From Gammaproteobacteria bacterium HGW-Gammaproteobacteria-2 (GTDB taxonomy: Bacteria > Pseudomonadota > Gammaproteobacteria > Xanthomonadales > Xanthomonadaceae), in contig PGZE01000001.1 in assembly GCA_002840015.1 (NCBI GenBank), positions 1 through 64,000 of the forward strand: a DNA stretch of 64,000 bases. The letters are read 5' to 3'. The notes beneath the pieces were generated by a model. It was not told the origin of the DNA. It searched no databases and saw only the letters and a program-made list of their open reading frames with translations. Of the stretch, positions 38,100-46,717 are shown piece by piece (within the stretch, counting starts at the first letter, position 1; every line of letters begins with the position of its first letter). The translations under genes were made by a program, and so were the position numbers.

Positions 38100-39344
38100 A
38101 TGAATCGAACCCGCGTCATCATTGCCATCGTGCTCACCTACATGGTTTTTGCCGTGCTGATGAACAGTGTCGGCACCGTGATTTTGCAAGCGATTCAGAG
38201 TTTTCATATCGACAAGACGCAGGCCAGCACGCTGGAAGCTTTCAAGGATTTGCCGGTGGCGATCGTGTCGTTCGCACTGGCGTCGTTTTTGCCAAGGCTG
38301 GGTTATCGCCGGGCAATGATGATGGGTTTGGTAATTGTTGCACTGGCCTGTGCGCTGATGGCGTTGTTGCCATCGTTCTGGATGACGCGTTTGCTGTTTG
38401 TCAGCATCGGCGCCGGTTTTGCCGTCGTAAAAGTGTCGGTCTATACCTTGATCGGCTTGTTGACCAGCGATGAAAAACAACATGCCAGTCTCACCAATAG
38501 CATCGAGGGCCTGTTCATGGTCGGCGTGCTCGGTGGCTATTGGCTGTTCGGCGCGTTTATCGATCCGGGCCAGCCGCAAAGCCTGTCATGGTTGAATGTG
38601 TATTGGGTGCTTGCGGCGGCGTGCCTGTTGGTGGTCGCCTTGCTCGCTGGCAGTGCGTTTGACGAATCTGCAGCACGCACGCCGGCAATCCGCCTGCGCG
38701 ATGATTTTCTCGGCATGTTGCGGCTTGCGGCACGGCCGCTGGTGTTGCTGTTCGTGCTCAGTGCCATGCTGTATGTGTTGATCGAGCAAAGCATCGGTAC
38801 CTGGTTGCCGACATTCAATAACGAGGTACTGCGCTTGCCTACTGCCATGAGCGTGCAGATGGCCAGCCTGTTTGCCGGCTCGCTGGCGCTTGGCCGGCTG
38901 TTGGCTGGCGTGCTGCTGCGCCGGCTGCGTTGGCATCACTTGCTTTATGGCTGCCTGGCTGCGATGGCAACCCTGGTGTTGGTGACCTTGCCGCTGGCGC
39001 AAGGCATTGTGCCCGGCTCGGTGACGGGTTGGAGCTCGGTGCCGCTGGCGGCATTTGTGTTCCCGCTGATTGGCCTGTTCATGGCGCCGATATACCCAGC
39101 CATCGTTTCCGTTGTGCTCAGTGCCTTGCCACGGCCGCAGCACGCGGCGATGACGGGCTTGATCGTGGTTGCTTCGGCGCTCGGTGGCACTACTGGTTCA
39201 ATGATTACCGGTCTGGTGTTCGGCAGCTTTGGCGGCCAGACCGCGTTTTATCTATCGTTGCTGCCGATGGCGGCGATTGCGCTCACCTTGTGGGCGTTTC
39301 AGCGCGCAGCGCATGCGGCGGCTGGCGAGCGTGCAATGGCGTGA
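38100..39344 (+). CDS. MFS transporter, probably sugar permease
   Basis: A 12-helix major facilitator of 414 residues, with the inter-helix loop FLPRLGYRRAMMMG and a charged central loop. ATG 38100 has GAAGGA upstream; the frame can be extended to TTG 38061, but that codon sits in the T run of the terminator. It follows the receptor gene and likely takes the disaccharide across the inner membrane for the cytoplasmic GH65 enzyme. It probably has its own promoter, or is reached by read-through. Confidence 0.78.
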   Translation: MNRTRVIIAIVLTYMVFAVLMNSVGTVILQAIQSFHIDKTQASTLEAFKDLPVAIVSFALASFLPRLGYRRAMMMGLVIVALACALMALLPSFWMTRLLFVSIGAGFAVVKVSVYTLIGLLTSDEKQHASLTNSIEGLFMVGVLGGYWLFGAFIDPGQPQSLSWLNVYWVLAAACLLVVALLAGSAFDESAARTPAIRLRDDFLGMLRLAARPLVLLFVLSAMLYVLIEQSIGTWLPTFNNEVLRLPTAMSVQMASLFAGSLALGRLLAGVLLRRLRWHHLLYGCLAAMATLVLVTLPLAQGIVPGSVTGWSSVPLAAFVFPLIGLFMAPIYPAIVSVVLSALPRPQHAAMTGLIVVASALGGTTGSMITGLVFGSFGGQTAFYLSLLPMAAIALTLWAFQRAAHAAAGERAMA

Positions 39345-39377
39345 TGCAATGACGGCATGGACCGATGAAAGCATTGG

Positions 39378-39534
39378 GTCCGCAAAGGACGCAAAAAAGC
39401 GCAAATAAATGCTTCCACATGGTTGCACTTTGTCCTTTGCGCTGGGTTTGCACCTGCTTCGCAGGCGTTTGCCAAAACTCCTGATGTTCAGAGCTGATTT
39501 TGCTTTATTTGCGCCTTTGGCGGCCTTTGCGGAC
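39378..39534. mobile_element. MITE-like element with long inverted termini
   Basis: 39378-39409 starts GTCCGCAAAGGACGCAAAA. 39504-39534 is its near reverse complement, ending CCTTTGCGGAC. Both outer ends match for 11 bases and both inner ends for 12 (GGCGCAAATAAA against AGCGCAAATAAA, one mismatch). The interior of about 94 bp includes TTTGTCCTTTGCG and a CCTGCTTCGCAGG hairpin, with no coding signal. It occupies most of the 228-bp gap between the convergent MFS and rlmJ genes. Confidence 0.6.
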
Positions 39535-39572
39535 GCAGTCGCTGCACTGGATTCGCGTGCTGCGCCTGCAGT

Positions 39573-40394
39573 TCACGCCGCCGGCTTGAGCCATTCCAGC
39601 CGGATCGAACCACCGGGTTCGGTGAGGCCATCGCGCAGTGCGCCGAGGATTGGTGCCAGTGCGTGATCCAGCTGCCACGGTGGATTGAGTATCAGCATGC
39701 CACTGCCGTTCAAACGCAGCGGTGAATCGTCAGCGCGCACCAATAGCTCGGCGAGCAACGCTGATTTGATCGGCAATGTCGCCGCGCGACGGAAAAACGG
39801 CAACAAGGTGCGGCGGCGCTTGATTGGGTACCACAGCGCAAAGATGCCTTGTGGCCAGCGGCTCAGGCCCTCGCGCAAAGCCAACAGGATGCTGTCGAAC
39901 TCGGCCTGCTGTGCCTCGTATGGCGGGTCAATCAACACCACCCCGCGTTTTTCTGCAGGTGGCAACAGCGCTTTTATCGCAGCGTAGCCGTCACGCTGAT
40001 GCACGCCGACGTGTGACTGGTTGCGAAACATGGCCTTGAGCGTGGCCGCTGGCTCGGGCTGGATTTCGCAACAAACCAGGCGGTCGTCATCGCGCAATGC
40101 TCTGGAAATCAACAGCGGTGAGCCGGGGTAACGGCGCAATTTGCCGTCACCATTATGGGCGTGTACTGCGGCAAGATAACGCTCCAGTGCGGGATGAGCC
40201 TGCCCCCATAACCGAGCAATGCCGCTATCGGCTTCCAGGTTGCCGGCCAGTTCGTGGCTGCCTGCGCCGGCGTGAGTGTCGAGCACGAACCAGGCGCTGG
40301 GCTTTGCTGACAATGCCGCGAGCAGTTCAAGCAACACCGCATGCTTCAGGACATCGGCATGATTGCCGGCGTGGAATTGGTGTTGGTAGTTCAT
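39573..40394 (-). CDS. rlmJ: 23S rRNA (adenine(2030)-N6)-methyltransferase RlmJ
   Basis: 273 residues. The N-terminus MNYQHQFHAGNHADVLKHAVL is the family signature, LDTHAGAGSHEL is the SAM-binding loop, and the catalytic DPPYE lies at about residue 163. WYPIKRRRTL matches conserved substrate residues. It methylates A2030 of 23S rRNA. It is monocistronic on the reverse strand. Confidence 0.93.
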   Translation of the reverse strand: MNYQHQFHAGNHADVLKHAVLLELLAALSAKPSAWFVLDTHAGAGSHELAGNLEADSGIARLWGQAHPALERYLAAVHAHNGDGKLRRYPGSPLLISRALRDDDRLVCCEIQPEPAATLKAMFRNQSHVGVHQRDGYAAIKALLPPAEKRGVVLIDPPYEAQQAEFDSILLALREGLSRWPQGIFALWYPIKRRRTLLPFFRRAATLPIKSALLAELLVRADDSPLRLNGSGMLILNPPWQLDHALAPILGALRDGLTEPGGSIRLEWLKPAA

Positions 40395-40541
40395 TGTGTC
40401 GCCAGCTTAGCGGTGCGCCGCATGTTGTGCCAGAGATGATTTTCAAGAAACTCGCCTTGACGTGCTTTGCTGCGGCATCTACGCTCCGCGTCCCTGTCGC
40501 CGATGCGGTGCAGGTGATTCGATTTCGCGGAGATTGGTTTG

Positions 40542-41282
40542 ATGAGCAAACGTATAGCCCTTGTCAGTGGTGGTATTGGTGGCCTTGGCAGTCGCATCTG
40601 CATGCAGCTTGCCGGTTCCGGGCACACCGTGGTCGCGCTGGATCTTGCGCCCAGCGAATCGCGCTTGAACGCTTTTACTCAGCAAGTTGCTGGCTTTGAT
40701 GTGCATTTCGAGGCGGGTGATGTCACCGATTTTTCAGGATGCGCGGCCCTGGTGCAGCGTCTTGAGCAACGTTTCGGATCGATTGATGTGCTGGTCAATG
40801 CGGCTGGCATTACGCGCGATGTGACCTTGCGCAAGATGCGCCCGGAGCAATGGGCCGATGTGTTGCGGGTCAATCTCGATGGCGTATTCAACCTCACCCA
40901 GAACGTCATCGCGGGCATGATTGATCGCGGTTACGGCCGGGTGGTGAACATCAGTTCGATCAACGGCCAGACCGGGCAATTTGGGCAGACCAATTATTGT
41001 GCCGCCAAAGCCGGCATGCACGGCTTCACCATGGCATTGGCACGCGAAGTGGCGCGCAAAGGCGTTACCGTCAACACGGTGTCACCCGGGTATTGTGAAA
41101 CCGAGATGGTCAAGAGCATCCCGCAGCCGCTGCGTGAGCAGATCATCGAAAGCATTCCAGTCGGCCGCATCGGTCAGCCCAGCGACATCGCACGCGCCGT
41201 CGATTTTTTGTGTGCCGAGGGCGCAAGTTTCATTACCGGCGTGAACTTGCCGGTCAATGGTGGCCTGTTTATCAGCTTTTAG
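40542..41282 (+). CDS. phaB: Acetoacetyl-CoA reductase PhaB (short-chain dehydrogenase)
   Basis: A 246-residue NADPH-dependent reductase that makes (R)-3-hydroxybutyryl-CoA for polyhydroxybutyrate. The Rossmann GGIGGLGSRIC, NAAG, NISSINGQTGQFGQTNY (catalytic Ser...Tyr-x3-Lys) and GMHGFTMALAREVARKGVTV are diagnostic of PhaB. ATG 40542 is preceded by CGGAGATTGG. No PHA synthase or thiolase gene is adjacent. Confidence 0.87.
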   Translation: MSKRIALVSGGIGGLGSRICMQLAGSGHTVVALDLAPSESRLNAFTQQVAGFDVHFEAGDVTDFSGCAALVQRLEQRFGSIDVLVNAAGITRDVTLRKMRPEQWADVLRVNLDGVFNLTQNVIAGMIDRGYGRVVNISSINGQTGQFGQTNYCAAKAGMHGFTMALAREVARKGVTVNTVSPGYCETEMVKSIPQPLREQIIESIPVGRIGQPSDIARAVDFLCAEGASFITGVNLPVNGGLFISF

Positions 41283-41287
41283 CCGTG

Positions 41288-41309
41288 GCCGCAGCGGGAT
41301 TGCTGCGGC
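41288..41309. terminator. Hairpin between phaB and the SUMF1-domain gene
   Basis: GCCGCAGC (41288-41295) and GCTGCGGC (41302-41309) form a perfect 8-bp stem with a six-base loop between two convergent genes. There is no T run. Possibly a bidirectional terminator. Confidence 0.4.
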
Positions 41310-41322
41310 GCTTGTGACCGGA

Positions 41323-43188
41323 TTAGAGTTCGCGTACCACGCGAAAACCGAGGCGAGCATCGACCGTGTTGGGTGCAGCGCCTAACCGGAATGCCGAGCG
41401 CACCTGATCGGGCGCGCTGGCCCACGATGCGCCGCGCAACATGCGCGTGTTGCAGCCGGCGTTCACCCAGGCGCTGCCATCGGTCGGCGCACGCTGATAC
41501 GAGTCGTGCCAGCAATCCTCGACCCATTCCGACACATTGCCGATGGTGTCGTACAGGCCAAAGCGGTTGGGCTCGTAACTGCGTACCGGTGCCGGGCCCC
41601 AGTGGCCGTCGTCATAGCCCTTGAACGAATTGACCCAGTTGCGTTTTGAGGCAGAGCGATCACGCGAACCGGTGACGTTGGCAACCGCCTTGGCCGGGTC
41701 GCCATCACCCCACGGATAGGCAGTGTTGCTGCCGGCGCGCAAAACGTATTCGAACTCGGCTTCCGAAGGCAGGCGGTAGCGTTTGCCGGTTTCGCGGGAT
41801 AGCCATTGCACATATGCCTGAGCGTCGAGCCAGGAAACGTGGATTACTGGCAGGTTGTCACTGGCCTTGCTGCCGCTGTGATCATCCTCCCAGGTTACTC
41901 CGTTGCGATCGGTCAACGAGCCGGAGTTTTCATCGTAAACGGTTGATTTGCGCGTTTGTTTGGAGGTCGGTGAATATCCCGACTGGGCGACAAAACGGCG
42001 GAACTCGGCGACAGTGACTTCTGCCGCCGCCATCGCGAACGCGCGCTTGAACTTGACTTCAATCTGCGGGCCTTCATTGTCGCTGCGATCTTTCTCACGC
42101 TTGGGCGAGCCCATGGTGAAGCTGCCCAGCGGGATCACTACCAGCTCGGGGCCATTGCCACCGCTGGCAAGCGGGTCGGTGATCCGCTGGCCGGGTTTGA
42201 GTGAGGCATAGGTGCGGGCGTTGTAGAGTTGTTCGCGCAGTTCTTCGACTTTTTGCGGTTGCAAGGATGCGGCGTCAAGTTGTGCCAGCAACGCATCGGC
42301 ATCGTCAAACTGGCTGCTTTCGATGGCCGCGTTGATTTGTTGCTCCAGTGCAGCGGCGCGTGCGCCGCGCAACTCGGTGACCCGCACCCCGGCATCCTGT
42401 ACCGCCTGATTGCCGGGAGTGATGCTGTCCGCCTGCCCGAGCAACTGATCCGCACGGGCGAACTCATTGCTTTGCGCTGCGTTGAGTGCCTGTGTAACCA
42501 AGGCTGATTGCACTGATGCGATGCCTGCCAATGCGGTGGCATTGTTGCCATCCTTGGCCAGCACGGCACGATAGGCGTCAAGTGCGTTGTTGCCTGCCGG
42601 CTCGACCAGCCGCCCTTGCTCGGCAAGTAGTTGGGCGCTCGACAGCAACACTGCCAGTTCACGCCCGGCAGATATTTTGGCAGCCAGTGCCTGTACCGCC
42701 GGGTCGCTGGGCTGGTTTCGCGATGCAATTGCCGAATAGCGCGACGCGGTGTCAAAGTTGCCGCTGGCAATGGCCGCTTCGCCGCGTTGTACAATCCATG
42801 CGACGCTGCGGCTGACGCCGGCCCGTGCTGCGGCGTTGCCCGAATCGCGGCGCAGCACCCGCAGGTAGATATCCAGCGCGCCAACGGCATCATCAGTGAC
42901 TTGACCGTTGGCGAAGGCGCGATCAGCCTGGGTCAGCATGTCGCGCATTTCCAACTCGGGGTCGGCGCGATATTCCGGATTCCATTCTTCAGCTTCGGAA
43001 GCCGAATCGATCAAGCGTTTGCGCAACTTGGGTTCGTTCTGTGTGCCAGCAGTGGCTTCGGTTTGCGGCTCAGTCGCGGTATCTTGTGCCCATAAAGGTG
43101 TTGCCAATGACAGGCAGATTCCCAGACCTGCGCTGAGCGCGATGGCCAAGGTGTGGCGGGATGTCCAACGATTCATGGCACGCAACAT
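41323..43188 (-). CDS. Exported SUMF1/FGE-domain protein with TPR-like N-terminal region
   Basis: 621 residues. A signal peptide (~1-34, ATPLWAQ) is followed by a helical repeat region (~80-330) rich in Ala with TPR-like spacing (GALDIYLRVLRRDSGNAAAR, NALDAYRAVLAKDGNNATAL). The C-terminal SUMF1/formylglycine-generating-type domain (~370-620) has VVIPLGSFTMGSP, RLPSEAEFEYVLRAG, NVSEWVEDCWHDSY and RMLRGASWAS. The domain family covers oxygen-dependent cysteine-modifying and ergothioneine-type enzymes but also non-catalytic adaptors; no sulfatase gene is nearby. ATG 43188 has GGGGAG upstream; ATG 43176 is also possible. Confidence 0.78.
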   Translation of the reverse strand: MLRAMNRWTSRHTLAIALSAGLGICLSLATPLWAQDTATEPQTEATAGTQNEPKLRKRLIDSASEAEEWNPEYRADPELEMRDMLTQADRAFANGQVTDDAVGALDIYLRVLRRDSGNAAARAGVSRSVAWIVQRGEAAIASGNFDTASRYSAIASRNQPSDPAVQALAAKISAGRELAVLLSSAQLLAEQGRLVEPAGNNALDAYRAVLAKDGNNATALAGIASVQSALVTQALNAAQSNEFARADQLLGQADSITPGNQAVQDAGVRVTELRGARAAALEQQINAAIESSQFDDADALLAQLDAASLQPQKVEELREQLYNARTYASLKPGQRITDPLASGGNGPELVVIPLGSFTMGSPKREKDRSDNEGPQIEVKFKRAFAMAAAEVTVAEFRRFVAQSGYSPTSKQTRKSTVYDENSGSLTDRNGVTWEDDHSGSKASDNLPVIHVSWLDAQAYVQWLSRETGKRYRLPSEAEFEYVLRAGSNTAYPWGDGDPAKAVANVTGSRDRSASKRNWVNSFKGYDDGHWGPAPVRSYEPNRFGLYDTIGNVSEWVEDCWHDSYQRAPTDGSAWVNAGCNTRMLRGASWASAPDQVRSAFRLGAAPNTVDARLGFRVVREL

Positions 43189-43277
43189 TAGCTTTTTACT
43201 CCCCCTGAAACCGGTTAATCGTTTCATTTGCACGCAAATGATGGCGCGACTGGTTGCAAACTTAGGCGATACCGCGC

Positions 43278-44384
43278 ATGGCTGCAACTGATTTTACTGA
43301 ATGGAACACGGCTTGGGTCGCAGATTCGGACATTTTAGGCGCCCGTCTTGCGCGCTGGCAGGGGCAACCTCGGGTGGCGCTGGATACCGAGTTCATCCGA
43401 GAGAGGACGTTCTGGGCCCAATTGGCGCTGGTGCAACTGGCGGTGCCCGGCGAAATCATCCTTGCCGATCCGCTGGCGCCCGGGGTCAATGCGGTTTTGG
43501 GACGGTTTTTTCAGGACACGACCATAACCTGGTTGATGCACGCTGCCGGAGAGGACTTGCAGGCATTGCGAATCAGTTGCGATGCGTTACCTGAGCCGTT
43601 GTTCGATACCCAACTGGCGGCGGCGATAAGTGGAGTCGGGGTAGGGATGAGCTATCAACGGCTCGTCGAACAGGTGACTGGCGTTGCCCTGGAAAAGGGC
43701 GAAACCCGTTCGGATTGGTTGCGCCGACCGCTGAGTGAGTCGCAATGCCGTTATGCCGCCGATGACGTACGCCATCTGCACGCCATACATGCCGATCTCA
43801 GCCAGCGCCTTGCCGATCTGGGTCGGGATGAGTGGCTGGCGCAGGAATGCGCGCGGCAGATTGCCAACGAGCGCGACCAGCAACCCGAGCCGTGGCCGCA
43901 CCTGAGCATGCGCAGCGCGCAAGGTTTGCCGGCTGACAGCCAATGGCGGCTGTGCCGATTGTTGCACTGGCGTGATGTTCAAGCCCGCGCCAGTGATCGG
44001 CCACGCACCTGGATTCTGGACAACGAGTTGGCCGCCACACTGGCACGGATGTCGGCGCACGAGCGGACGCACTTTGATCGTACGCTTGATAGCCACCCCA
44101 AGGCACCGCGCAAGTTGCGCGAATCCTTGTGGGAAGTGCTGGCCGACCCGTCGCCGGTGCCCGAAGGTTTTGCATTGGCGAGTATGCAGGGCGCCGATGA
44201 GCGCAATCAGCTGCGGCGCTTGCAGGCCGCCATCAAGGATGAATCCGAACGTTTGGGCTTGCCCGAGGGGGTTCTGGCATCGCGCCGCTTGTTGGAAGCG
44301 CGCATGCAACACGGCCGTTGGCCAGCCGATACCGCGCCGTGGCGGCTGGCCATTCTGGAGCCGTTGCTGGCGCCTTTGCTCTGA
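43278..44384 (+). CDS. rnd: Ribonuclease D
   Basis: A 3'-5' exoribonuclease for tRNA 3' maturation, 368 residues. The DEDDy motifs are present: LDTEFIRE (Exo I), [10 protein letters not shown] (Exo II) and YAADDVRHL (Exo III with Tyr). An HRDC domain follows (~205-290, [20 protein letters not shown]). It is divergent from the SUMF1-domain gene, with about 90 bp between the starts. Confidence 0.92.
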   Translation: MAATDFTEWNTAWVADSDILGARLARWQGQPRVALDTEFIRERTFWAQLALVQLAVPGEIILADPLAPGVNAVLGRFFQDTTITWLMHAAGEDLQALRISCDALPEPLFDTQLAAAISGVGVGMSYQRLVEQVTGVALEKGETRSDWLRRPLSESQCRYAADDVRHLHAIHADLSQRLADLGRDEWLAQECARQIANERDQQPEPWPHLSMRSAQGLPADSQWRLCRLLHWRDVQARASDRPRTWILDNELAATLARMSAHERTHFDRTLDSHPKAPRKLRESLWEVLADPSPVPEGFALASMQGADERNQLRRLQAAIKDESERLGLPEGVLASRRLLEARMQHGRWPADTAPWRLAILEPLLAPLL

Positions 44385-44422
44385 GGTTACGCCGGGGGAT
44401 TTTATTACGGGCAGTGATCGCT

Positions 44423-44428
44423 TATACT
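44423..44428 (+). promoter_or_regulatory. Candidate -10 element of the rpsP operon
   Basis: TATACT matches the -10 consensus at five of six positions, 63 bases upstream of the rpsP ATG. No good -35 box stands at 16-18 bp. It lies just after the rnd stop. Confidence 0.4.
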
Positions 44429-44491
44429 AGTCAGCTTGCCGTGCCCAAGTCGGGTTGCGGTTGTCCGTTTACGATCGAGAGCACTTACGAC

Positions 44492-44749
44492 ATGGTCAAG
44501 ATTCGCCTGACCCGCGGTGGCGCCAAGAAGCGTCCCTTCTATCACATTGTGGCGATCGACCAGCGCGCCAAGCGCGATGGCCGTGCGCTGGAGCGTCTGG
44601 GTTACTACAACCCGATTGCCACTGCTACCGAGAAGCGCGTTGAAGTTGACGTCAGCCGCGTGCAGCACTGGGTTGGCCAAGGCGCACAGATGACCGACAA
44701 GGTTCGTCAGCTGGTGCGTGAGGCTTCGGCGGCACAGGCAGCAGCCTGA
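44492..44749 (+). CDS. rpsP: 30S ribosomal protein S16
   Basis: bS16, 85 residues, with the conserved start [20 protein letters not shown] and [10 protein letters not shown] small-subunit assembly protein. It heads the widely conserved rpsP-rimM-trmD-rplS operon. ATG 44492 was chosen over a longer frame inside rnd. Confidence 0.97.
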   Translation: MVKIRLTRGGAKKRPFYHIVAIDQRAKRDGRALERLGYYNPIATATEKRVEVDVSRVQHWVGQGAQMTDKVRQLVREASAAQAAA

Positions 44750-44756
44750 TTGCCAA

Positions 44757-44776
44757 GGCCGGCGTCTGCGCCGGCC
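44757..44776 (+). terminator. rpsP-rimM intergenic hairpin
   Basis: GGCCGGCG (44757-44764) pairs perfectly with CGCCGGCC (44769-44776) around a TCTG loop. Without a T run it is more likely an attenuator or RNA-stability hairpin that sets S16 above RimM levels. Confidence 0.4.
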
Positions 44777-44807
44777 ACGCCCGGCCCGTGACAACGCCTG
44801 AACTGCA

Positions 44808-45335
44808 ATGAGTGCCGGGCAAACAGCCATTGCGGGCGAACGACTCATTCAGTTGGGTCGGGTCGTTGGCGTATTTGGCGTCAACGGTGAACTCAAGCTT
44901 GAGTCGCATACCGAGCCGCGCAGTGCCATCTTCGGCTATCAGCCTTGGTTGTTGCGCAGCGCCGGAAACGAGCGCCTGCTTGACGGTGTGCGCGGCCGTG
45001 ATACTGGTCGCAATATCGTTGCGCGCTTCCCCGGTGTTGAGGGCCGTGATCAGGCGCAGGCCATGATCGGTACCGAGATATGGGTGCGCCGTGCGCAACT
45101 ACCGCCGCCAGCAGCCGGCGAATACTACTGGGTTGACCTGGAAGGACTGGCGGTGGAAACCATTGCCGGAGTGGCCCTCGGTCATGTCTCCCATATGCTG
45201 GCAACCGGCGCCAATGATGTGATGGTGGTTGCTGGCGAGCGGCAGCGCTTGCTGCCGTTCATTATCGGCCAGTATGTGCAGTCGGTCGATTTCGATGCCG
45301 GCAAAATCGTGGTCGATTGGGATCCCGATTTTTGA
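44808..45335 (+). CDS. rimM: Ribosome maturation factor RimM
   Basis: 175 residues. The N-terminal RimM domain ([18 protein letters not shown]) and the C-terminal PRC-barrel ([34 protein letters not shown]) match the 16S rRNA processing factor that binds S19. Length is typical. It lies in the rpsP operon. Confidence 0.95.
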   Translation: MSAGQTAIAGERLIQLGRVVGVFGVNGELKLESHTEPRSAIFGYQPWLLRSAGNERLLDGVRGRDTGRNIVARFPGVEGRDQAQAMIGTEIWVRRAQLPPPAAGEYYWVDLEGLAVETIAGVALGHVSHMLATGANDVMVVAGERQRLLPFIIGQYVQSVDFDAGKIVVDWDPDF

Positions 45336-45359
45336 GCCGGCAGGCCAGTGGGGAATACC

Positions 45360-46121
45360 GTGCTGCGCGTTGACGTACTGACACTGTTTCCTGAGTTCAT
45401 CGAGCAATGCAGTGCCGCTGGTGTGGTCGGGCGGGCGCGAGAGCGCGGACTGCTGTCGCTGCACTGCTGGAACCCGCGCGATTACAGCCAAGGCAATTAC
45501 CGCCGCGTCGATGAACGGCCGTTCGGTGGTGGCCCGGGCATGGTGATGTTGATCGAACCGCTGCGCGCCTGCCTTGCTGCTGTGCGCGAAGCTGCCGAAC
45601 CGGCGCCAGTGATCTACCTCAGCCCGCAAGGCGAGCGCCTCACTCAGCGGATTGTGCGTGAACTGGCGCAGGCGCCGCGCCTGATCTTGTTGTGTGGTCG
45701 CTATGAGGGCATCGATGAACGTTTGATCGCTACGCAAGTGGATCGCGAGATTTCGATAGGCGATTACGTGCTTTCCGGTGGCGAGCTGGCTGCCGCGGTT
45801 TTGATCGATGCCGTCGGCCGCCTGCAGGACGGTGCGCTGCATCATGCCGACTCGGCGATCCAGGACAGCTTCGAGGATGGATTGCTCGACTGCCCGCATT
45901 ACACCCGCCCGGAAGTGGATGGCGAGGATGCCGTGCCCGAGGTGTTGCTCAGTGGCGATCATCGCGCCATCGCCCGCTGGCGCCGCCAGCAATCGTTGGG
46001 CCGCACCTGGCTGCGACGGCCAGATCTGTTGGCGCGGGCCATCCTGAGTGACGCCGATCGTGCTCTGTTGACCGCGTTTCAGGATGAATGGCGTGGCAGG
46101 CAACGAATCGCTGGTAAATAG
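45360..46121 (+). CDS. trmD: tRNA (guanine(37)-N1)-methyltransferase TrmD
   Basis: A SPOUT methyltransferase of 253 residues that makes m1G37 and prevents frameshifting. [28 protein letters not shown] and [14 protein letters not shown] form the trefoil knot and SAM site. GTG 45360 ([18 protein letters not shown] upstream) matches the usual MRIDV-type start; GTG 45348, four codons earlier, is the alternative. Confidence 0.95.
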   Translation: MLRVDVLTLFPEFIEQCSAAGVVGRARERGLLSLHCWNPRDYSQGNYRRVDERPFGGGPGMVMLIEPLRACLAAVREAAEPAPVIYLSPQGERLTQRIVRELAQAPRLILLCGRYEGIDERLIATQVDREISIGDYVLSGGELAAAVLIDAVGRLQDGALHHADSAIQDSFEDGLLDCPHYTRPEVDGEDAVPEVLLSGDHRAIARWRRQQSLGRTWLRRPDLLARAILSDADRALLTAFQDEWRGRQRIAGK

Positions 46122-46135
46122 GGTTTTTTTCACGC

Positions 46136-46141
46136 TATAAT
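46136..46141 (+). promoter_or_regulatory. Candidate -10 element upstream of rplS
   Basis: A perfect TATAAT lies 57 bases before the rplS ATG, after a T7 run. No clear -35 is visible. It may give rplS an additional promoter inside the operon. Confidence 0.4.
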
Positions 46142-46197
46142 GGCCGACTAATCGGCGCGAATGTCGCGTGTGTTCAAGCAAACCAGGTCATTCCCTC

Positions 46198-46593
46198 ATG
46201 AGCAATCTCCTCCAGCAATTTGAAGCCGAGCAGATGCAGCGTACGCTGCCTGCGTTCGGGCCCGGCGACACCGTAGTCGTCAACGTCAAGGTCAAGGAAG
46301 GCAATCGCGAGCGCGTGCAGGCTTTCGAGGGCGTGGTCATCGCCAAGAAGAACGCCGGCCTCAACTCCGCCTTCACCGTGCGCAAGATTTCGCACGGCTT
46401 CGGCGTAGAGCGTGTGTTCCAGAGCCACAGCACCATCATCGACTCGGTTGAAGTCAAGCGCATGGGCCGCGTTCGCGCCGGCAAGCTGTACTACCTGCGT
46501 GGGCTTGAAGGCAAGAAGGCGCGCATCAAGGAAGATCTCGCCGGCCAAGCCAAGGCCAAGACAGCTGCAAAGGCCGCTGCTGCCGCCGAGTAA
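46198..46593 (+). CDS. rplS: 50S ribosomal protein L19
   Basis: bL19, 131 residues. The conserved core [38 protein letters not shown] and the basic [17 protein letters not shown] end are present. A C-terminal Ala/Lys-rich tail of about 15 residues is typical of xanthomonads. Last gene of the operon. Confidence 0.97.
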   Translation: MSNLLQQFEAEQMQRTLPAFGPGDTVVVNVKVKEGNRERVQAFEGVVIAKKNAGLNSAFTVRKISHGFGVERVFQSHSTIIDSVEVKRMGRVRAGKLYYLRGLEGKKARIKEDLAGQAKAKTAAKAAAAAE

Positions 46594-46616
46594 ATCTCGA
46601 CGTAACGCGTTGCCCC

Positions 46617-46642
46617 AAACGGCCACCTTCGGGTGGCCGTTT
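46617..46642 (+). terminator. Terminator hairpin after rplS
   Basis: AAACGGCCACC and GGTGGCCGTTT form a perfect 11-bp stem closed by a TTCG tetraloop. The T tract after it is short. Confidence 0.8.
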
Positions 46643-46717
46643 GCATTCGCAGCCTTGATTTGACTGCAATCGCGCCCATCTACAGCGGATCGTGATTGCC
46701 ACTATCCGGAGCATGCC

